From NCBI GenBank assembly GCA_026225235.1, contig JAMFSK010000154.1:1-60241 (forward strand): 60,241 nt of DNA. Reading direction: 5' to 3'. The position numbers and the translations under genes are program-made. The first letter of the stretch is position 1. Each line of letters starts with the position of its first letter. Source of the DNA: Burkholderiales bacterium (GTDB taxonomy: Bacteria; Pseudomonadota; Gammaproteobacteria; Burkholderiales; Burkholderiaceae). The notes beneath the pieces are model-generated. The model was not told where the DNA came from, searched no databases, and saw nothing but the letters and a program-made list of their open reading frames with translations. This document shows, in pieces, positions 43,823 to 52,237 of this stretch.

Positions 43823-45556
43823 TCAGAGCGCCGGACCGGGCCGCGCATCTGTCGGCATGCCGACCGTCACCGGAACACCCATGCCTGCCAGCTCACTGGC
43901 CGTGACCGGCGTCAGGGTCTGGCGCAGCGTCCTGAACCAGCCGAGTTCAGGGGCGCGCTGCCGTGCCTCGATCGAGGCGCGAAATGGGGCGTCCATCACG
44001 ATGCGCAGGCGTTCGGAATGACGATCCTGCCCACTCACTTCCGTCCACGCCGGCAAGGTACTTGTCAGGGTGCCGTGCCAACCCAGTGACCACAGCGCCG
44101 CGCTCGAGTCGTCGATGAAGATGTTGGCGTCAGACTTGTTGTCGGCAATATTCACGGGCAAGGTCAGCGCACTGCCGTTCCAGGCGATGACATTGCCAAA
44201 GATCACATTGCCATGCGGGCGCAAGTCGAGAAGGTGCTCAGGATCGATCCGGCCTTCGTCTATCACCGCGATGCCCTGGAGTGCATTGCCGGCAACCAGA
44301 TTCCAGGCAACCAGCGAATTCGAACTGTGCGGCAAGTAGATGCCGCGCTGTCCGTTGCCAACGATGATGTTGTCGACGATCGAGGCACCGTAGCTCGCCT
44401 CGTACTGGATACCGAAGCCGGTGTTGTATTCGGAGAGACTCTTTTCGACACGGTTGCGCTGGTTGTTCCAGTCGAACCAGATACCGTCGCCGAGATTACC
44501 GATTGCCGTAAATGCAGTGACGACCGAGTCGCGCAGACCGTCGTCACCGATGAACTTTGCGCCGCCGGCTTCCCACCACTTGTTGAAGCCACGCATGTTG
44601 TTGAAATCGGACTCTGTATCTGCGATCAGCACACGCTCACCGCGTGCCTTGATGCCGAGCTGGCCGCAGTGGTCCACCATGACGTTGTGCATAGCGTTGT
44701 CGTCGCCGTCGAGCTCGACACCCACGCTATCCGCCTCGCTGACGCTCACATGGTCGAGCACGAGATGATTGCCTTCGATGGTGACCAGGCCTGCCCGGCT
44801 GCTGATCGACGTGTTGCCGAGCCGGAACGTCAGGTTCTTCAATGTGACGTTGGCAAGCCCTGTCCCATATGCACTGAATGCGCGGGCGCCGACTTCAACC
44901 GTATGCCCGGTGAGGGCACCCGTGCGCGGCCGGACATAAAGGCGCCCGGCCGCCGCATCGTAGCCAAAGCTAGCCGGCGGCAAATCCGTCGCCACGCCCT
45001 TCACGCGCCCGGGCCAGATCCCACCGATACCGCTGAGCAGGCCGGTCCATTCGCTCGCCCCATTCGTGGGAAAACCATCGAACACGGTACCGCCGATCTG
45101 TTGCAGCAAGGTGCCGTCGATGGCGACTTGCGCAGGTTCGTGCTGCCAGCGTGTATAGAATTCGCCGTTGCCGGCGGCAGTCCATTCCGTCACGAGGTCT
45201 GCGCCATTGATCTGGACCACACCGCTGCCTTCGATGATCGTGTTGCTCGCGCTGGTCCAGTCCCGTGCGGGAAACTGCAGGGTTTCACGGTAAACGCCCG
45301 CTTGAATCACCAAATGATCGCCCGGCTGCAGTACGGCCATCGCTTCGGCCAACGTGGCATAGGTGCCATCGGCCACCTGCGTTTGAGCGCCGGGCGGCGC
45401 AACGCGCAGCTCTTTGCTCTGTGCGACGCCGGGGAGTGCCAACGAGAGAAAGAGCGCGAACCCTGAGACACCGATCCCCAAGCGCATCGGCAAGCGCCAT
45501 GGCCGCAAGGCCATGTCGCTGCACACATCGCCCGTCGGCTTGCCTCTTCGCCTCAT
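43823..45556 (-). CDS. Secreted right-handed parallel beta-helix protein
   Basis: Starting at MRRRGKPTGD (45556) the protein has 577 residues; MALRPWRL at 45514 is an alternative start just before the signal peptide (LGIGVSGFALFLSLALPGVAQS region). The early part has TYATLAEAMAVLQPGDHLVIQAG, a typical opening of pectate-lyase-like helices. From about 230 to 480 it shows repeated rungs with N-x-I/V patterns (NHLVLDHVSV, NRVEKSLSEYN, SIVDNIIVGN). It may be a polysaccharide lyase or epimerase acting on the polymer during export, comparable in position to AlgG, AlgL or similar proteins; no catalytic residues were identified. It is 167 bases upstream of the acyltransferase gene. Confidence 0.85.
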   Translation of the reverse strand: MRRRGKPTGDVCSDMALRPWRLPMRLGIGVSGFALFLSLALPGVAQSKELRVAPPGAQTQVADGTYATLAEAMAVLQPGDHLVIQAGVYRETLQFPARDWTSASNTIIEGSGVVQINGADLVTEWTAAGNGEFYTRWQHEPAQVAIDGTLLQQIGGTVFDGFPTNGASEWTGLLSGIGGIWPGRVKGVATDLPPASFGYDAAAGRLYVRPRTGALTGHTVEVGARAFSAYGTGLANVTLKNLTFRLGNTSISSRAGLVTIEGNHLVLDHVSVSEADSVGVELDGDDNAMHNVMVDHCGQLGIKARGERVLIADTESDFNNMRGFNKWWEAGGAKFIGDDGLRDSVVTAFTAIGNLGDGIWFDWNNQRNRVEKSLSEYNTGFGIQYEASYGASIVDNIIVGNGQRGIYLPHSSNSLVAWNLVAGNALQGIAVIDEGRIDPEHLLDLRPHGNVIFGNVIAWNGSALTLPVNIADNKSDANIFIDDSSAALWSLGWHGTLTSTLPAWTEVSGQDRHSERLRIVMDAPFRASIEARQRAPELGWFRTLRQTLTPVTASELAGMGVPVTVGMPTDARPGPAL

Positions 45557-45948
45557 CGTTTTTATCCCGCGGATCACTACGATTCATGTGAGTCATAGCC
45601 AGCAACAGATCTTCGCCAAGGCGAAGGGTTGCGTGATTCGTACAGGGCGTCTGTTACAAATCGCACCTTGGCCCCGGCGGGATCCCGGAGCGTGGGGATG
45701 TCAGGGATCTCGTTGCCCTGAATCTAGCTCGCCAAATATTACGGGGTGTGTTGGGAGGCGAACATAGATTCATCAATAAATCGAATCGCCTCAAATCGAC
45801 GTCGGGCCGAGCGATGAAGCCGCGACCTTACGATCTCATGCAAGGTCGTGCGGCGACATGCTCGTACACGCTTGGTCTGGCTTACAGTGACTGCGTGACG
45901 GGGCCGAAGCAATCGGCCCCGTGAATCTGTCAATCCGTCAATCGACGC
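45557..45948. other. Gene-free interval at the right edge of the polysaccharide region
   Basis: No gene is supported in these 390 bases. A seven-base inverted repeat (GAGGCGA at 45755-45761, TCGCCTC at 45786-45792) is the only visible structure; the interval must carry the promoter of the beta-helix gene and the end of the SDR gene. Confidence 0.5.
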
Positions 45949-46695
45949 TCAAAGCTTCGAGCCGCCATCGACCCGCAGCGTGTCGCCGTTAACCCAGCGT
46001 GCGTCGTCAGAGGCCAGGAAGGCGATTGCCGAGCCGATGTCATCAGGCTGGGCAATGCGCTTGAGCGCCTGCATGCCGAGCGCCGCTGCGCGGCCCGTAT
46101 CGGTCTTGGTGAAGTTGGACATCCCGGTCTCGACGACGCCGGGCGCCACCGCATTCACGCGGATCCCACGCTCGCCGAGCGCCGAGGCAAAGTGCTTGAC
46201 TAGGGTATCGACCGCACCCTTGGTCGCCGCATAGGCCGACAAGGCACCGACCGTTGCGTGGGCCGCCAGCGAAGAGAGCAGCACGATGCTGCTGCCTTCG
46301 CCCAGGACCGGCAACAATTGCTGAACGAGAAAGAACGGTGCCCGCACGTTGACGGCGAACAGCAGGTCAAAGTCTTTGATCGAGGTATCTTCGATCTTCG
46401 CCGCCTTCGACACGCCTGCGTTAGCCACCAGGATGTCCAGACGATCGCCGACAATCTCGCGCACCTGTGCCGCGAGCTTGTGCGGGCCGTCGGGCTCGCC
46501 GAGGTCAGCCGCCACGGCATCGGCACGACCACCCGCCTTGCGGATTTCGTCGACCACCGCGTCGGCGTCAGCCTGACCGTGACCGTAGTGAACCAGAACA
46601 TACGCCCCGCTCCGTGCCAGGGCGAGCGCACTGGCGCGGCCAATACCGCGTGAAGCGCCCGTAACGAGCGCGGTCTTGCCTGTAAGGTTGCTCAT
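45949..46695 (-). CDS. Short-chain dehydrogenase/reductase (FabG-like)
   Basis: This classical SDR has 248 residues from the ATG at 46695 (AAGGAACG upstream). The cofactor loop is TGASRGIGRA, the NAG motif is VANAGV, the catalytic Ser is in VLLSSLAA and the Tyr-x3-Lys in YAATKGAV. The end VNGDTLRVDGGSKL is typical of 3-oxoacyl-reductase-like members. Position Arg/His after the first strand (LVHYGHG) leaves NAD or NADP preference open. It is divergent from a LysR gene that probably controls it; the substrate is unknown. Confidence 0.92.
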   Translation of the reverse strand: MSNLTGKTALVTGASRGIGRASALALARSGAYVLVHYGHGQADADAVVDEIRKAGGRADAVAADLGEPDGPHKLAAQVREIVGDRLDILVANAGVSKAAKIEDTSIKDFDLLFAVNVRAPFFLVQQLLPVLGEGSSIVLLSSLAAHATVGALSAYAATKGAVDTLVKHFASALGERGIRVNAVAPGVVETGMSNFTKTDTGRAAALGMQALKRIAQPDDIGSAIAFLASDDARWVNGDTLRVDGGSKL

Positions 46696-46830
46696 GATCG
46701 TTCCTTTGAATTTGGTCGATGCGAAGGGACCGTGCGCTGTAGACAACCGTGCGTGCGACAGTGCGATTCACGCTTGGCACCGCTGCGGCGACTCGGTCTT
46801 TTCAGGCATGACGCCTCTTCGCATTCAGTG

Positions 46831-46848
46831 ATTTCCGAGTAGAGAAAT
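46831..46848. promoter_or_regulatory. Candidate LysR-type operator
   Basis: ATTTC and GAAAT form an inverted repeat with an eight-base spacer between the SDR and LysR genes. It contains a T-N11-A pattern and lies 31 bases upstream of the LysR -35 box, where a LysR regulator would act on both genes. Confidence 0.35.
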
Positions 46849-46878
46849 GCCTGCGTCAGAGGGGAATTTAGGCTGTTC

Positions 46879-46907
46879 TTGTATCTGGGGAAAAGACTTT
46901 GTAAGAT
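46879..46907 (+). promoter_or_regulatory. Sigma-70 promoter of the LysR gene
   Basis: TTGTAT at 46879-46884 is followed after 17 bases by TAAGAT at 46902-46907. Initiation near 46914 gives a leader of about 26 bases before the ATG at 46940. Confidence 0.6.
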
Positions 46908-46939
46908 GGTCGCCATACTCTCAAAGCATGGGATACGGT

Positions 46940-47839
46940 ATGGAGCTGAGGCATCTGCGCTATTTCATCGCGGTCGCGGAAGAAGGGAGCCTGACCGTCG
47001 CGGCAGAGAAGCGGCTCTTCACGGCTCAGCCCTCGCTAAGCCGGCAGATTCGGGATCTCGAGTCAGAGGTCGGCGTCGAGTTGATGACACGCAGTGCGCG
47101 TGGCATCGAGCTCACGCCGGCGGGACGCGTGTTTCTGGACCACGCACGGCTCGCCTTGAGTCAGGTGGAAGCCGCCACTGAAGCGGCACGCCGGATCGCA
47201 CGACCGGCCAAACCGACATTCGCGCTGGGCTTTCTGACCGGACAAGAAGTCGATTGGCTACCTGAAACCATGCGGGTGCTCAGCGATGAACTCCCTAACA
47301 TTGAGATCACCATCTCAAGTCAATACTCACCAGATCTCGCTGACTCGCTGATGCGCGGCAAGCTGGATGTCGCCTTCCTGAGAGCCGAGCAGAACACCCC
47401 CGATCTCGAGTACATCGTCGTGGCGCGCGAGCCTTTCGTGGTGATCATGCCCAGCGATCATCCGCTCGCGCAGAGCCAGGATGTCGATGTGAATGATCTG
47501 GCTGGCGAACTGTTTATCGGCGCATCGGAGATCGCCACGCCGATGCGCACCGCGATCGAAGACTATCTGAGAGCCTCGGAAGTGAATCTCGTCCCGACGC
47601 ATTTCATCCACAACCTCACGATGGCCATGTCACTTGTCGCATCGACCCGAGGGGTCGCGCTGCTGCCCATGTATGCGGAGAATTTCCTGCCCTGGTCCGT
47701 CACCAGCCGACCCTTGCGAGGCACGCCGCCCACCATCGATCTCGTGATTGGTTACAACAAGACCAACACTTCACCCCTTCTCAAGCTTTTTCTCTCACGC
47801 GTCGATGGCCTAATCAAGCGCGCATCGCAAAAGCGCTGA
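46940..47839 (+). CDS. LysR-family transcriptional regulator
   Basis: From the ATG at 46940 (MELRHLRYFIAV), the standard LysR start, the regulator has 299 residues. The N-terminal winged helix-turn-helix reads LTVAAEKRLFTAQPSLSRQI with the conserved QPSLSRQ. The effector-binding domain (about 90-295) follows, including FLTGQEVDWLP. An upstream in-frame ATG at 46930 lacks a ribosome site. Its divergent neighbour is the SDR gene, the most likely target. Convergent with the PhyH gene, leaving 17 bases. Confidence 0.92.
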   Translation: MELRHLRYFIAVAEEGSLTVAAEKRLFTAQPSLSRQIRDLESEVGVELMTRSARGIELTPAGRVFLDHARLALSQVEAATEAARRIARPAKPTFALGFLTGQEVDWLPETMRVLSDELPNIEITISSQYSPDLADSLMRGKLDVAFLRAEQNTPDLEYIVVAREPFVVIMPSDHPLAQSQDVDVNDLAGELFIGASEIATPMRTAIEDYLRASEVNLVPTHFIHNLTMAMSLVASTRGVALLPMYAENFLPWSVTSRPLRGTPPTIDLVIGYNKTNTSPLLKLFLSRVDGLIKRASQKR

Positions 47840-47856
47840 GCAGCAGCATTGCTCAA

Positions 47857-49056
47857 TCAGTCTGTCTCACGGTTGCGGGCCTGTCGCCGAACGGCTTCGA
47901 CAAAGCGGTCGGTCGACCACCCTTCGTCGAGCGCCTGCCGGAACAGGGTCTGCTGACTCGCCGGTGCCAGCCCGCCGATCGGCGGATCGCGGTCCAGATT
48001 GGTCGGAAACGCATAGCCCTCAGCGCACGAGGCAATAACGGTATCGATCGCAACAGCATCCATGCGAGCGTCGTTCTGGAACGTGTGCAAGACCGGATAC
48101 AGGACCTCGCACATTCGGGTGCGATTCACCGATTCCATCGCACGACCATAGGCCGACGAGACCTGAAGCAGATTCGCCATCCGTGACACGGACGCGGTGT
48201 AATTCGAGCCCGCGGCATGAAACAAAGCCGGACTGAAAAAGAGCGCATCGCCCTTCTTCAACGCCAACTGAACGAAGTGCGATTCGAAATAGTCCCGAAA
48301 ATCTTGCCGCCGCCAGGCGAGATAGCCGGGCGCATAGCGTTGCGAAAACGGTAGCAATTTAGTCGGCCCGCTTTCCACAGGCATATCGCTGTGGGCCACC
48401 GCGCCCTGCAAGGTCAGCAAGGGCGACATTCGATGCACATGTGCGGGATACCATTGCGAGGTCTCGACAGTCTGAAAACCCAGGTGATAGTCACGATGCG
48501 CCTGCTGCGCCGCCCCACCGGGCCTGACCACATTGACTTGCGAAGTCATCTGATAATGCGGGCCCAGCCAGGCCTGCGAGACGGCCGCGATAAACGGGTT
48601 TGCGTAATACCGGGCGAAGACAGCGGGGACATGGAGACAAAGCTTTTCGAGTGCATTCCAGATCCGGTCGTTGGCTCCCACCTTGGCGAAGTGGTCAGCG
48701 CCGCTGACCCCCGCTTCACGTTCGCCCTCGATGATCGTTTCGAAGATTCCAGTGGCCTCGTCGATGGGTCCCACGTCCGCATAAGCGCCGCGCAACACCA
48801 GCACACCGGCCCCGTACAGCAGCACCTCAACCCATTCGCCAAGGAGGCGCGCCCGCTCGGGGCCTGGTTCCAGTGCACCGCGTAGCACCGTACAGTCGTA
48901 GATCGGGATGTTCTGCGCGACGAGCGCGGCGAATTGCAGCGTGTTGGCCTCGTTGGCCGACGACTCAAGCACTGCTGAAAATCCGGCGACCGAGCAGTCG
49001 GCTTCGCGATATTCGTGCGGATGTCCCGTGTTCAGGCGCAGGCTGTTGTGGTTCAT
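47857..49056 (-). CDS. Phytanoyl-CoA dioxygenase (PhyH) family protein
   Basis: This protein of 399 residues starts at 49056, where AAGGAGAC is well placed; the longer frame to 49182 has no such site. It looks like a non-haem iron, 2-oxoglutarate-dependent oxygenase: an HxD pair in AHRDYHLGF, a distal His in LFHAAGSNY and an Arg a few residues on in VSRMANLL. PhyH-family proteins hydroxylate very different small molecules. The LysE-type exporter divergent from it could export an amino-acid-like product, but this is a guess from position. Confidence 0.82.
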   Translation of the reverse strand: MNHNSLRLNTGHPHEYREADCSVAGFSAVLESSANEANTLQFAALVAQNIPIYDCTVLRGALEPGPERARLLGEWVEVLLYGAGVLVLRGAYADVGPIDEATGIFETIIEGEREAGVSGADHFAKVGANDRIWNALEKLCLHVPAVFARYYANPFIAAVSQAWLGPHYQMTSQVNVVRPGGAAQQAHRDYHLGFQTVETSQWYPAHVHRMSPLLTLQGAVAHSDMPVESGPTKLLPFSQRYAPGYLAWRRQDFRDYFESHFVQLALKKGDALFFSPALFHAAGSNYTASVSRMANLLQVSSAYGRAMESVNRTRMCEVLYPVLHTFQNDARMDAVAIDTVIASCAEGYAFPTNLDRDPPIGGLAPASQQTLFRQALDEGWSTDRFVEAVRRQARNRETD

Positions 49057-49191
49057 GGGCGTCTCCTTCCCCTGTCCCAGACAGCATAGTCCTCTTGGCC
49101 GAGTCTGCGGATGGCGCGTGCGTCCGTTACCATCACAGGTATCGCATCTTGCGTTATCGCTTTTCTGATATCCCGTCGTCAAGGACCTTCA

Positions 49192-49815
49192 ATGCATCCG
49201 CTCGCCCCTCTCGTCATGGTCGCTACGCTCTGGACCATCGCGGCCATCACGCCCGGTCCCAATTTTCTTATGATGTTGCGCGTCGCGACCACGCATTCCC
49301 GCGCGCGCGGACTGATGGCCGTGGCAGGCATCGGGGTGGGGACGACGATTTGGGGATGTGCGGGGTTGTTCGGCATTCACGCCTTGTTCAGCGCGGCGCC
49401 ATGGCTCTACCTGGGCTTCAAGATAGTGGGCGGCCTCTATCTGATCTACTTCGGGTCGCGGCTGCTGATGCAGAGCCGTCGCAAGAGCGCACAGGGCGCC
49501 ATCGAGCCTGCCGAGCGTCTGTCGGATGTCGCGGCGTTTCGCCTTGGCCTGATGACCAATCTTGCGAACCCGAAAACAGCACTCTTCATGGCCAGCGTCT
49601 TTGCGACGGCAATGCCGGGGCGTCCGTCCCTCACGCTCGGCGCATCGGCCATCACGCTGATGGCCGCCATCTCGATCACCTGGTACGTGTTGGTGACCTG
49701 CCTCTTCACGATGCCGCCGATGGCGCGGGCCTATGAACGCATGACGCGCTGGATCGACCGTGCAGCCGGTGTGCTGTTCATCGTGTTCGGAGCCCGGCTG
49801 GCGCTTAGCCGGTAA
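49192..49815 (+). CDS. LysE-family amino acid exporter
   Basis: The protein has 207 residues and about six hydrophobic helices, the length and topology of LysE/RhtB exporters. The first helix carries ITPGPNFLMML, the family signature, and NLANPKTALFMASVF marks the fourth. AAGGACC lies before the ATG at 49192. Members export lysine, homoserine, threonine or other small solutes driven by the proton gradient. It is divergent from the PhyH gene and convergent with a small gene six bases away. Confidence 0.93.
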   Translation: MHPLAPLVMVATLWTIAAITPGPNFLMMLRVATTHSRARGLMAVAGIGVGTTIWGCAGLFGIHALFSAAPWLYLGFKIVGGLYLIYFGSRLLMQSRRKSAQGAIEPAERLSDVAAFRLGLMTNLANPKTALFMASVFATAMPGRPSLTLGASAITLMAAISITWYVLVTCLFTMPPMARAYERMTRWIDRAAGVLFIVFGARLALSR

Positions 49816-49821
49816 AGCCTG

Positions 49822-49965
49822 TTACTGCTGACGCCGGTGTGCCTGGGCAAACGTCTCGCAGTACTGCAGATGGAGTGTCAGCGCTTGCCGGGCAGCCACG
49901 CGCACTTTTGCGAACCAAGTCGATTGAGTGGTAACGGCGACGGATATATCGGACATGGATTTCAT
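49822..49965 (-). CDS. Small protein of 47 residues, unknown function
   Basis: An open frame MKSMSDISVAVTTQSTW... of 47 codons ends QAHRRQQ. It has a strong ribosome site (GAGGGAAAG) directly before the ATG at 49965. About 37 bases upstream of this a -10/-35 pair is present (TATAAT, TTGTTC, 16-base spacer). The peptide is basic, with an amphipathic central stretch (FAKVRVAARQALTLHLQY), no signal peptide and no domain that I recognise. It is too short for most gene finders. The gene stands alone, convergent with lysE. Promoter, leader dyad and ribosome site together support a real gene. Confidence 0.6.
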   Translation of the reverse strand: MKSMSDISVAVTTQSTWFAKVRVAARQALTLHLQYCETFAQAHRRQQ

Positions 49966-49982
49966 CTTTCCCTCTAGGGATT

Positions 49983-50036
49983 AGGGTTTTGACGTAGGTA
50001 ATAACCCTATTATAGTGACGTCCTGGCTCAGAACAA
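49983..50036 (-). promoter_or_regulatory. Promoter and leader dyad of the 47-codon gene
   Basis: On the minus strand TTGTTC (50036-50031), a 16-base spacer and a perfect TATAAT (50014-50009) form a sigma-70 promoter. Directly downstream, AGGGTT and AACCCT make an inverted repeat (49983-49988 with 50003-50008) that spans the predicted start site near 50002, as an operator or the first hairpin of the message. Confidence 0.6.
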
Positions 50037-50232
50037 GAATGATCTCTTTCTTTTTTATGGCGCCCTGCCGACCCCGCGCCATTTCCTCGCGGCGTTGTTA
50101 GCAAATCGTCAGGAAACTCGATATCACTGAACACTGTCACGTCGGTCATATAGCCCCGGATAATGGCGCTGATGAACCGCTATCGCGCGCCACGACTGAA
50201 CACCACGCCAACGCCTATTTCCACCGCGCTCC

Positions 50233-51153
50233 ATGACAGAAGATTCCGCTAACGATTCCGCCAACAAAGGGCTCCGCCGCGCAGCCTCGATGGCTTCGCT
50301 GGCTGTCGCGCTCGTGCTTGTCGGCGTCAAAGTCTGGGCATGGCTCGCAACAGGCTCGATCTCATTGCTGACCTCCGCCGCGGATGGGTTGGTCGATGTC
50401 CTCGCTTCGATCGTCACCTTCGTCGGCGTGCGGTATGCCGAGCGCCCGGCCGATAGCGGGCACCGTTACGGGCACGGCAAGGCCGAGGCGGTAGCTGCCC
50501 TGATTCAGGCCTTGCTGTTGGCTGGCGCGGCCATCGGGCTCGGCGCGGAATCGGTCGGACGAGTGATCAGTCCTCAGCCACTGAGTGAACTCGGCTTAGG
50601 TATCTGGATCATCGTTGGCAGCACCTTTGCGGCCGCCGGGCTGGTGGCCATGCAGACCTATGTGGTCAAGCGGACCGGCTCGACGGCGATCGCGGCAGAT
50701 CGCGCGCACTACGTGACCGACGTGGCGGTCAACCTGGCGGTGCTCGGTGCGCTGGTGCTTGACCGCCTGTTCGGCTGGACCCGGTCTGACGCAGTGGGCG
50801 CGCTGCTGATCGCCTGCTACATGCTGTGGAATGCGCGCGGGATGATGCTCCACGCCCTGGTGCAGTTGCTCGATCGCGAACTCGAGGCAACCGACCGCGA
50901 ACGGATCAAGGCCACCGTGCTCGGCTGCAGGGGGGTTCGAGGGGTCCACGACATCCGTACTCGCGATGGAGGCGATCGTGTGTTTGTCGAGTTTCACGTC
51001 GAAGTCGACGGACATCTGTCGGTCGACGAAGGGCACGGTATCGGCGATTGCGCCGAGGCGGCCGTCAGGAAAATATTTGCCGTAGCGGACGTGGTGGCCC
51101 ACCTCGAACCCGCAGGCATCGACGACGAACGACTCGACGACCGGGTCGCCTAG
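50233..51153 (+). CDS. Cation diffusion facilitator transporter
   Basis: The inner-membrane antiporter of 306 residues exports divalent metals such as zinc or iron for protons. Six hydrophobic helices are visible. Metal-site residues occur in LLTSAADGLVD (helix 2) and ADRAHYVTDVAVN (helix 5, HxxxD), with RYGHGKAEAV between helices. The cytosolic C-terminal domain (about 215-300) has the ferredoxin-like metal-sensing fold with HDIRTRDGGDRVFVEFHVEV. It most resembles FieF-type members. It is transcribed alone; metal choice is not decided by these motifs. Confidence 0.92.
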   Translation: MTEDSANDSANKGLRRAASMASLAVALVLVGVKVWAWLATGSISLLTSAADGLVDVLASIVTFVGVRYAERPADSGHRYGHGKAEAVAALIQALLLAGAAIGLGAESVGRVISPQPLSELGLGIWIIVGSTFAAAGLVAMQTYVVKRTGSTAIAADRAHYVTDVAVNLAVLGALVLDRLFGWTRSDAVGALLIACYMLWNARGMMLHALVQLLDRELEATDRERIKATVLGCRGVRGVHDIRTRDGGDRVFVEFHVEVDGHLSVDEGHGIGDCAEAAVRKIFAVADVVAHLEPAGIDDERLDDRVA

Positions 51154-51184
51154 CGCGGGACCTCGAATGCTGTTCGCGTCGACG

Positions 51185-51754
51185 CTAAAACCACAGGCAC
51201 AGCCATGAGGAATACGAGTCGATCGCGGCCTGGATCGGAGCGTGATGCCCATAAGCGAGCGCCGACACCGATAGCAGCGAGACTCCGGCGAGCCGTCGCC
51301 AGCGCGGCAGCAGTCCGGGCAGGTGCTGCCAGCGGACGAACAACACCGTGATGACGGCCCCGACACACCAGCCGACCACGACCTCGGGCACCGTGTGAGC
51401 GCCATCGAAGACGCGGGCAACGCCGATCAGAGCGGCCAGTGCAAGCCCGGCTGCGACTTTCAGGCGGACATGACCATCCGTGCGACCCTGAAACAAAAGT
51501 AAAAGCGTCATCGGCCAGACTGCGGATGCGAGCATCGTATGACCGCTGATCACGCGGAATTCCGCGAGTGGCAAGTGCACGCCGCAGCCCGCGTAGAACA
51601 TCTTGGTCAGCCCGACCATCAGCATACCCGTGCCAAGCATCGTCAGCCAGAGCATGACGGGCTTCCAGCCCGAGGTGGCAAGCCATACCGCACAAACGAT
51701 CGCAAGCGGCAACGTCAGGCCTGCGTCGCCGAGATCACTAATTGTCGACCACAT
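51185..51754 (-). CDS. PAP2-like membrane phosphatase with altered active site
   Basis: The protein of 189 residues has five to six hydrophobic helices. The second PAP2 motif is present (RVISGHTMLAS, with SGH). In the third, the usual SR-x5-H-x3-D reads ARVFDGAHTVPE, so the final Asp has become Glu and Ser has become Ala. The first motif (KxxxxxxRP) is reduced to a lone Lys in LTKMFYAG. Activity on lipid phosphates is therefore doubtful. It ends convergent with the CDF gene, 31 bases apart. Confidence 0.75.
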   Translation of the reverse strand: MWSTISDLGDAGLTLPLAIVCAVWLATSGWKPVMLWLTMLGTGMLMVGLTKMFYAGCGVHLPLAEFRVISGHTMLASAVWPMTLLLLFQGRTDGHVRLKVAAGLALAALIGVARVFDGAHTVPEVVVGWCVGAVITVLFVRWQHLPGLLPRWRRLAGVSLLSVSALAYGHHAPIQAAIDSYSSWLCLWF

Positions 51755-51924
51755 ACTTGCTCCAAAAGTACTGCAGTTTAACCGGCCATTAGTGGCTCCG
51801 TTCTTAAGTGCTTCGATCTCGCGTCACGTTGCGGCAAGCTCACAGCGCCGGCCGGTAGGACAAGCGCATGGCTGATTTGTTGCGTCGCCCTGCACCAACG
51901 CCCTGTCCGTCACCCTTCAGTGCT

Positions 51925-52195
51925 TCACCACGCGAGACAAATCCGGTCGTCGATTTCCCAATAGCGTCGCCGCCCCACCTGGGCGACCTTCCATCCCTCG
52001 AGGTGATGGGCGAGCACCGCTTCAAAGGATTGCATCGCCCGACCAAAATCCGCCTTTGAACGACTTGAACAATAGGCATGCATCGCTTCGCGCATGCTTT
52101 GCTGGCTGCACCGTACCTCGGCGCGTAACGCAGAGTTTGCCCACATTACATGTTGCTTCATCATGCTTTCCGCTTCGATGCTCATGACACTGCCC
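51925..52195 (-). CDS. Hypothetical protein of about 90 residues
   Basis: An open frame starting at MSIEAESMMKQHV, 90 codons (97 if the ATG at 52218 is used), ends RRRYWEIDDRICLAW. It has no signal peptide or membrane helix and appears helical, with HxxxxE/H-rich stretches and three or four Cys. No family is recognised and neither start has a clear ribosome site. The composition looks protein-like (few runs of Arg or Ser), so it is listed at low confidence. Confidence 0.4.
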
Positions 52196-52237
52196 GGCTC
52201 TCCCAGGCGCGCAAACATACGTTCGAATCCACGCCTG

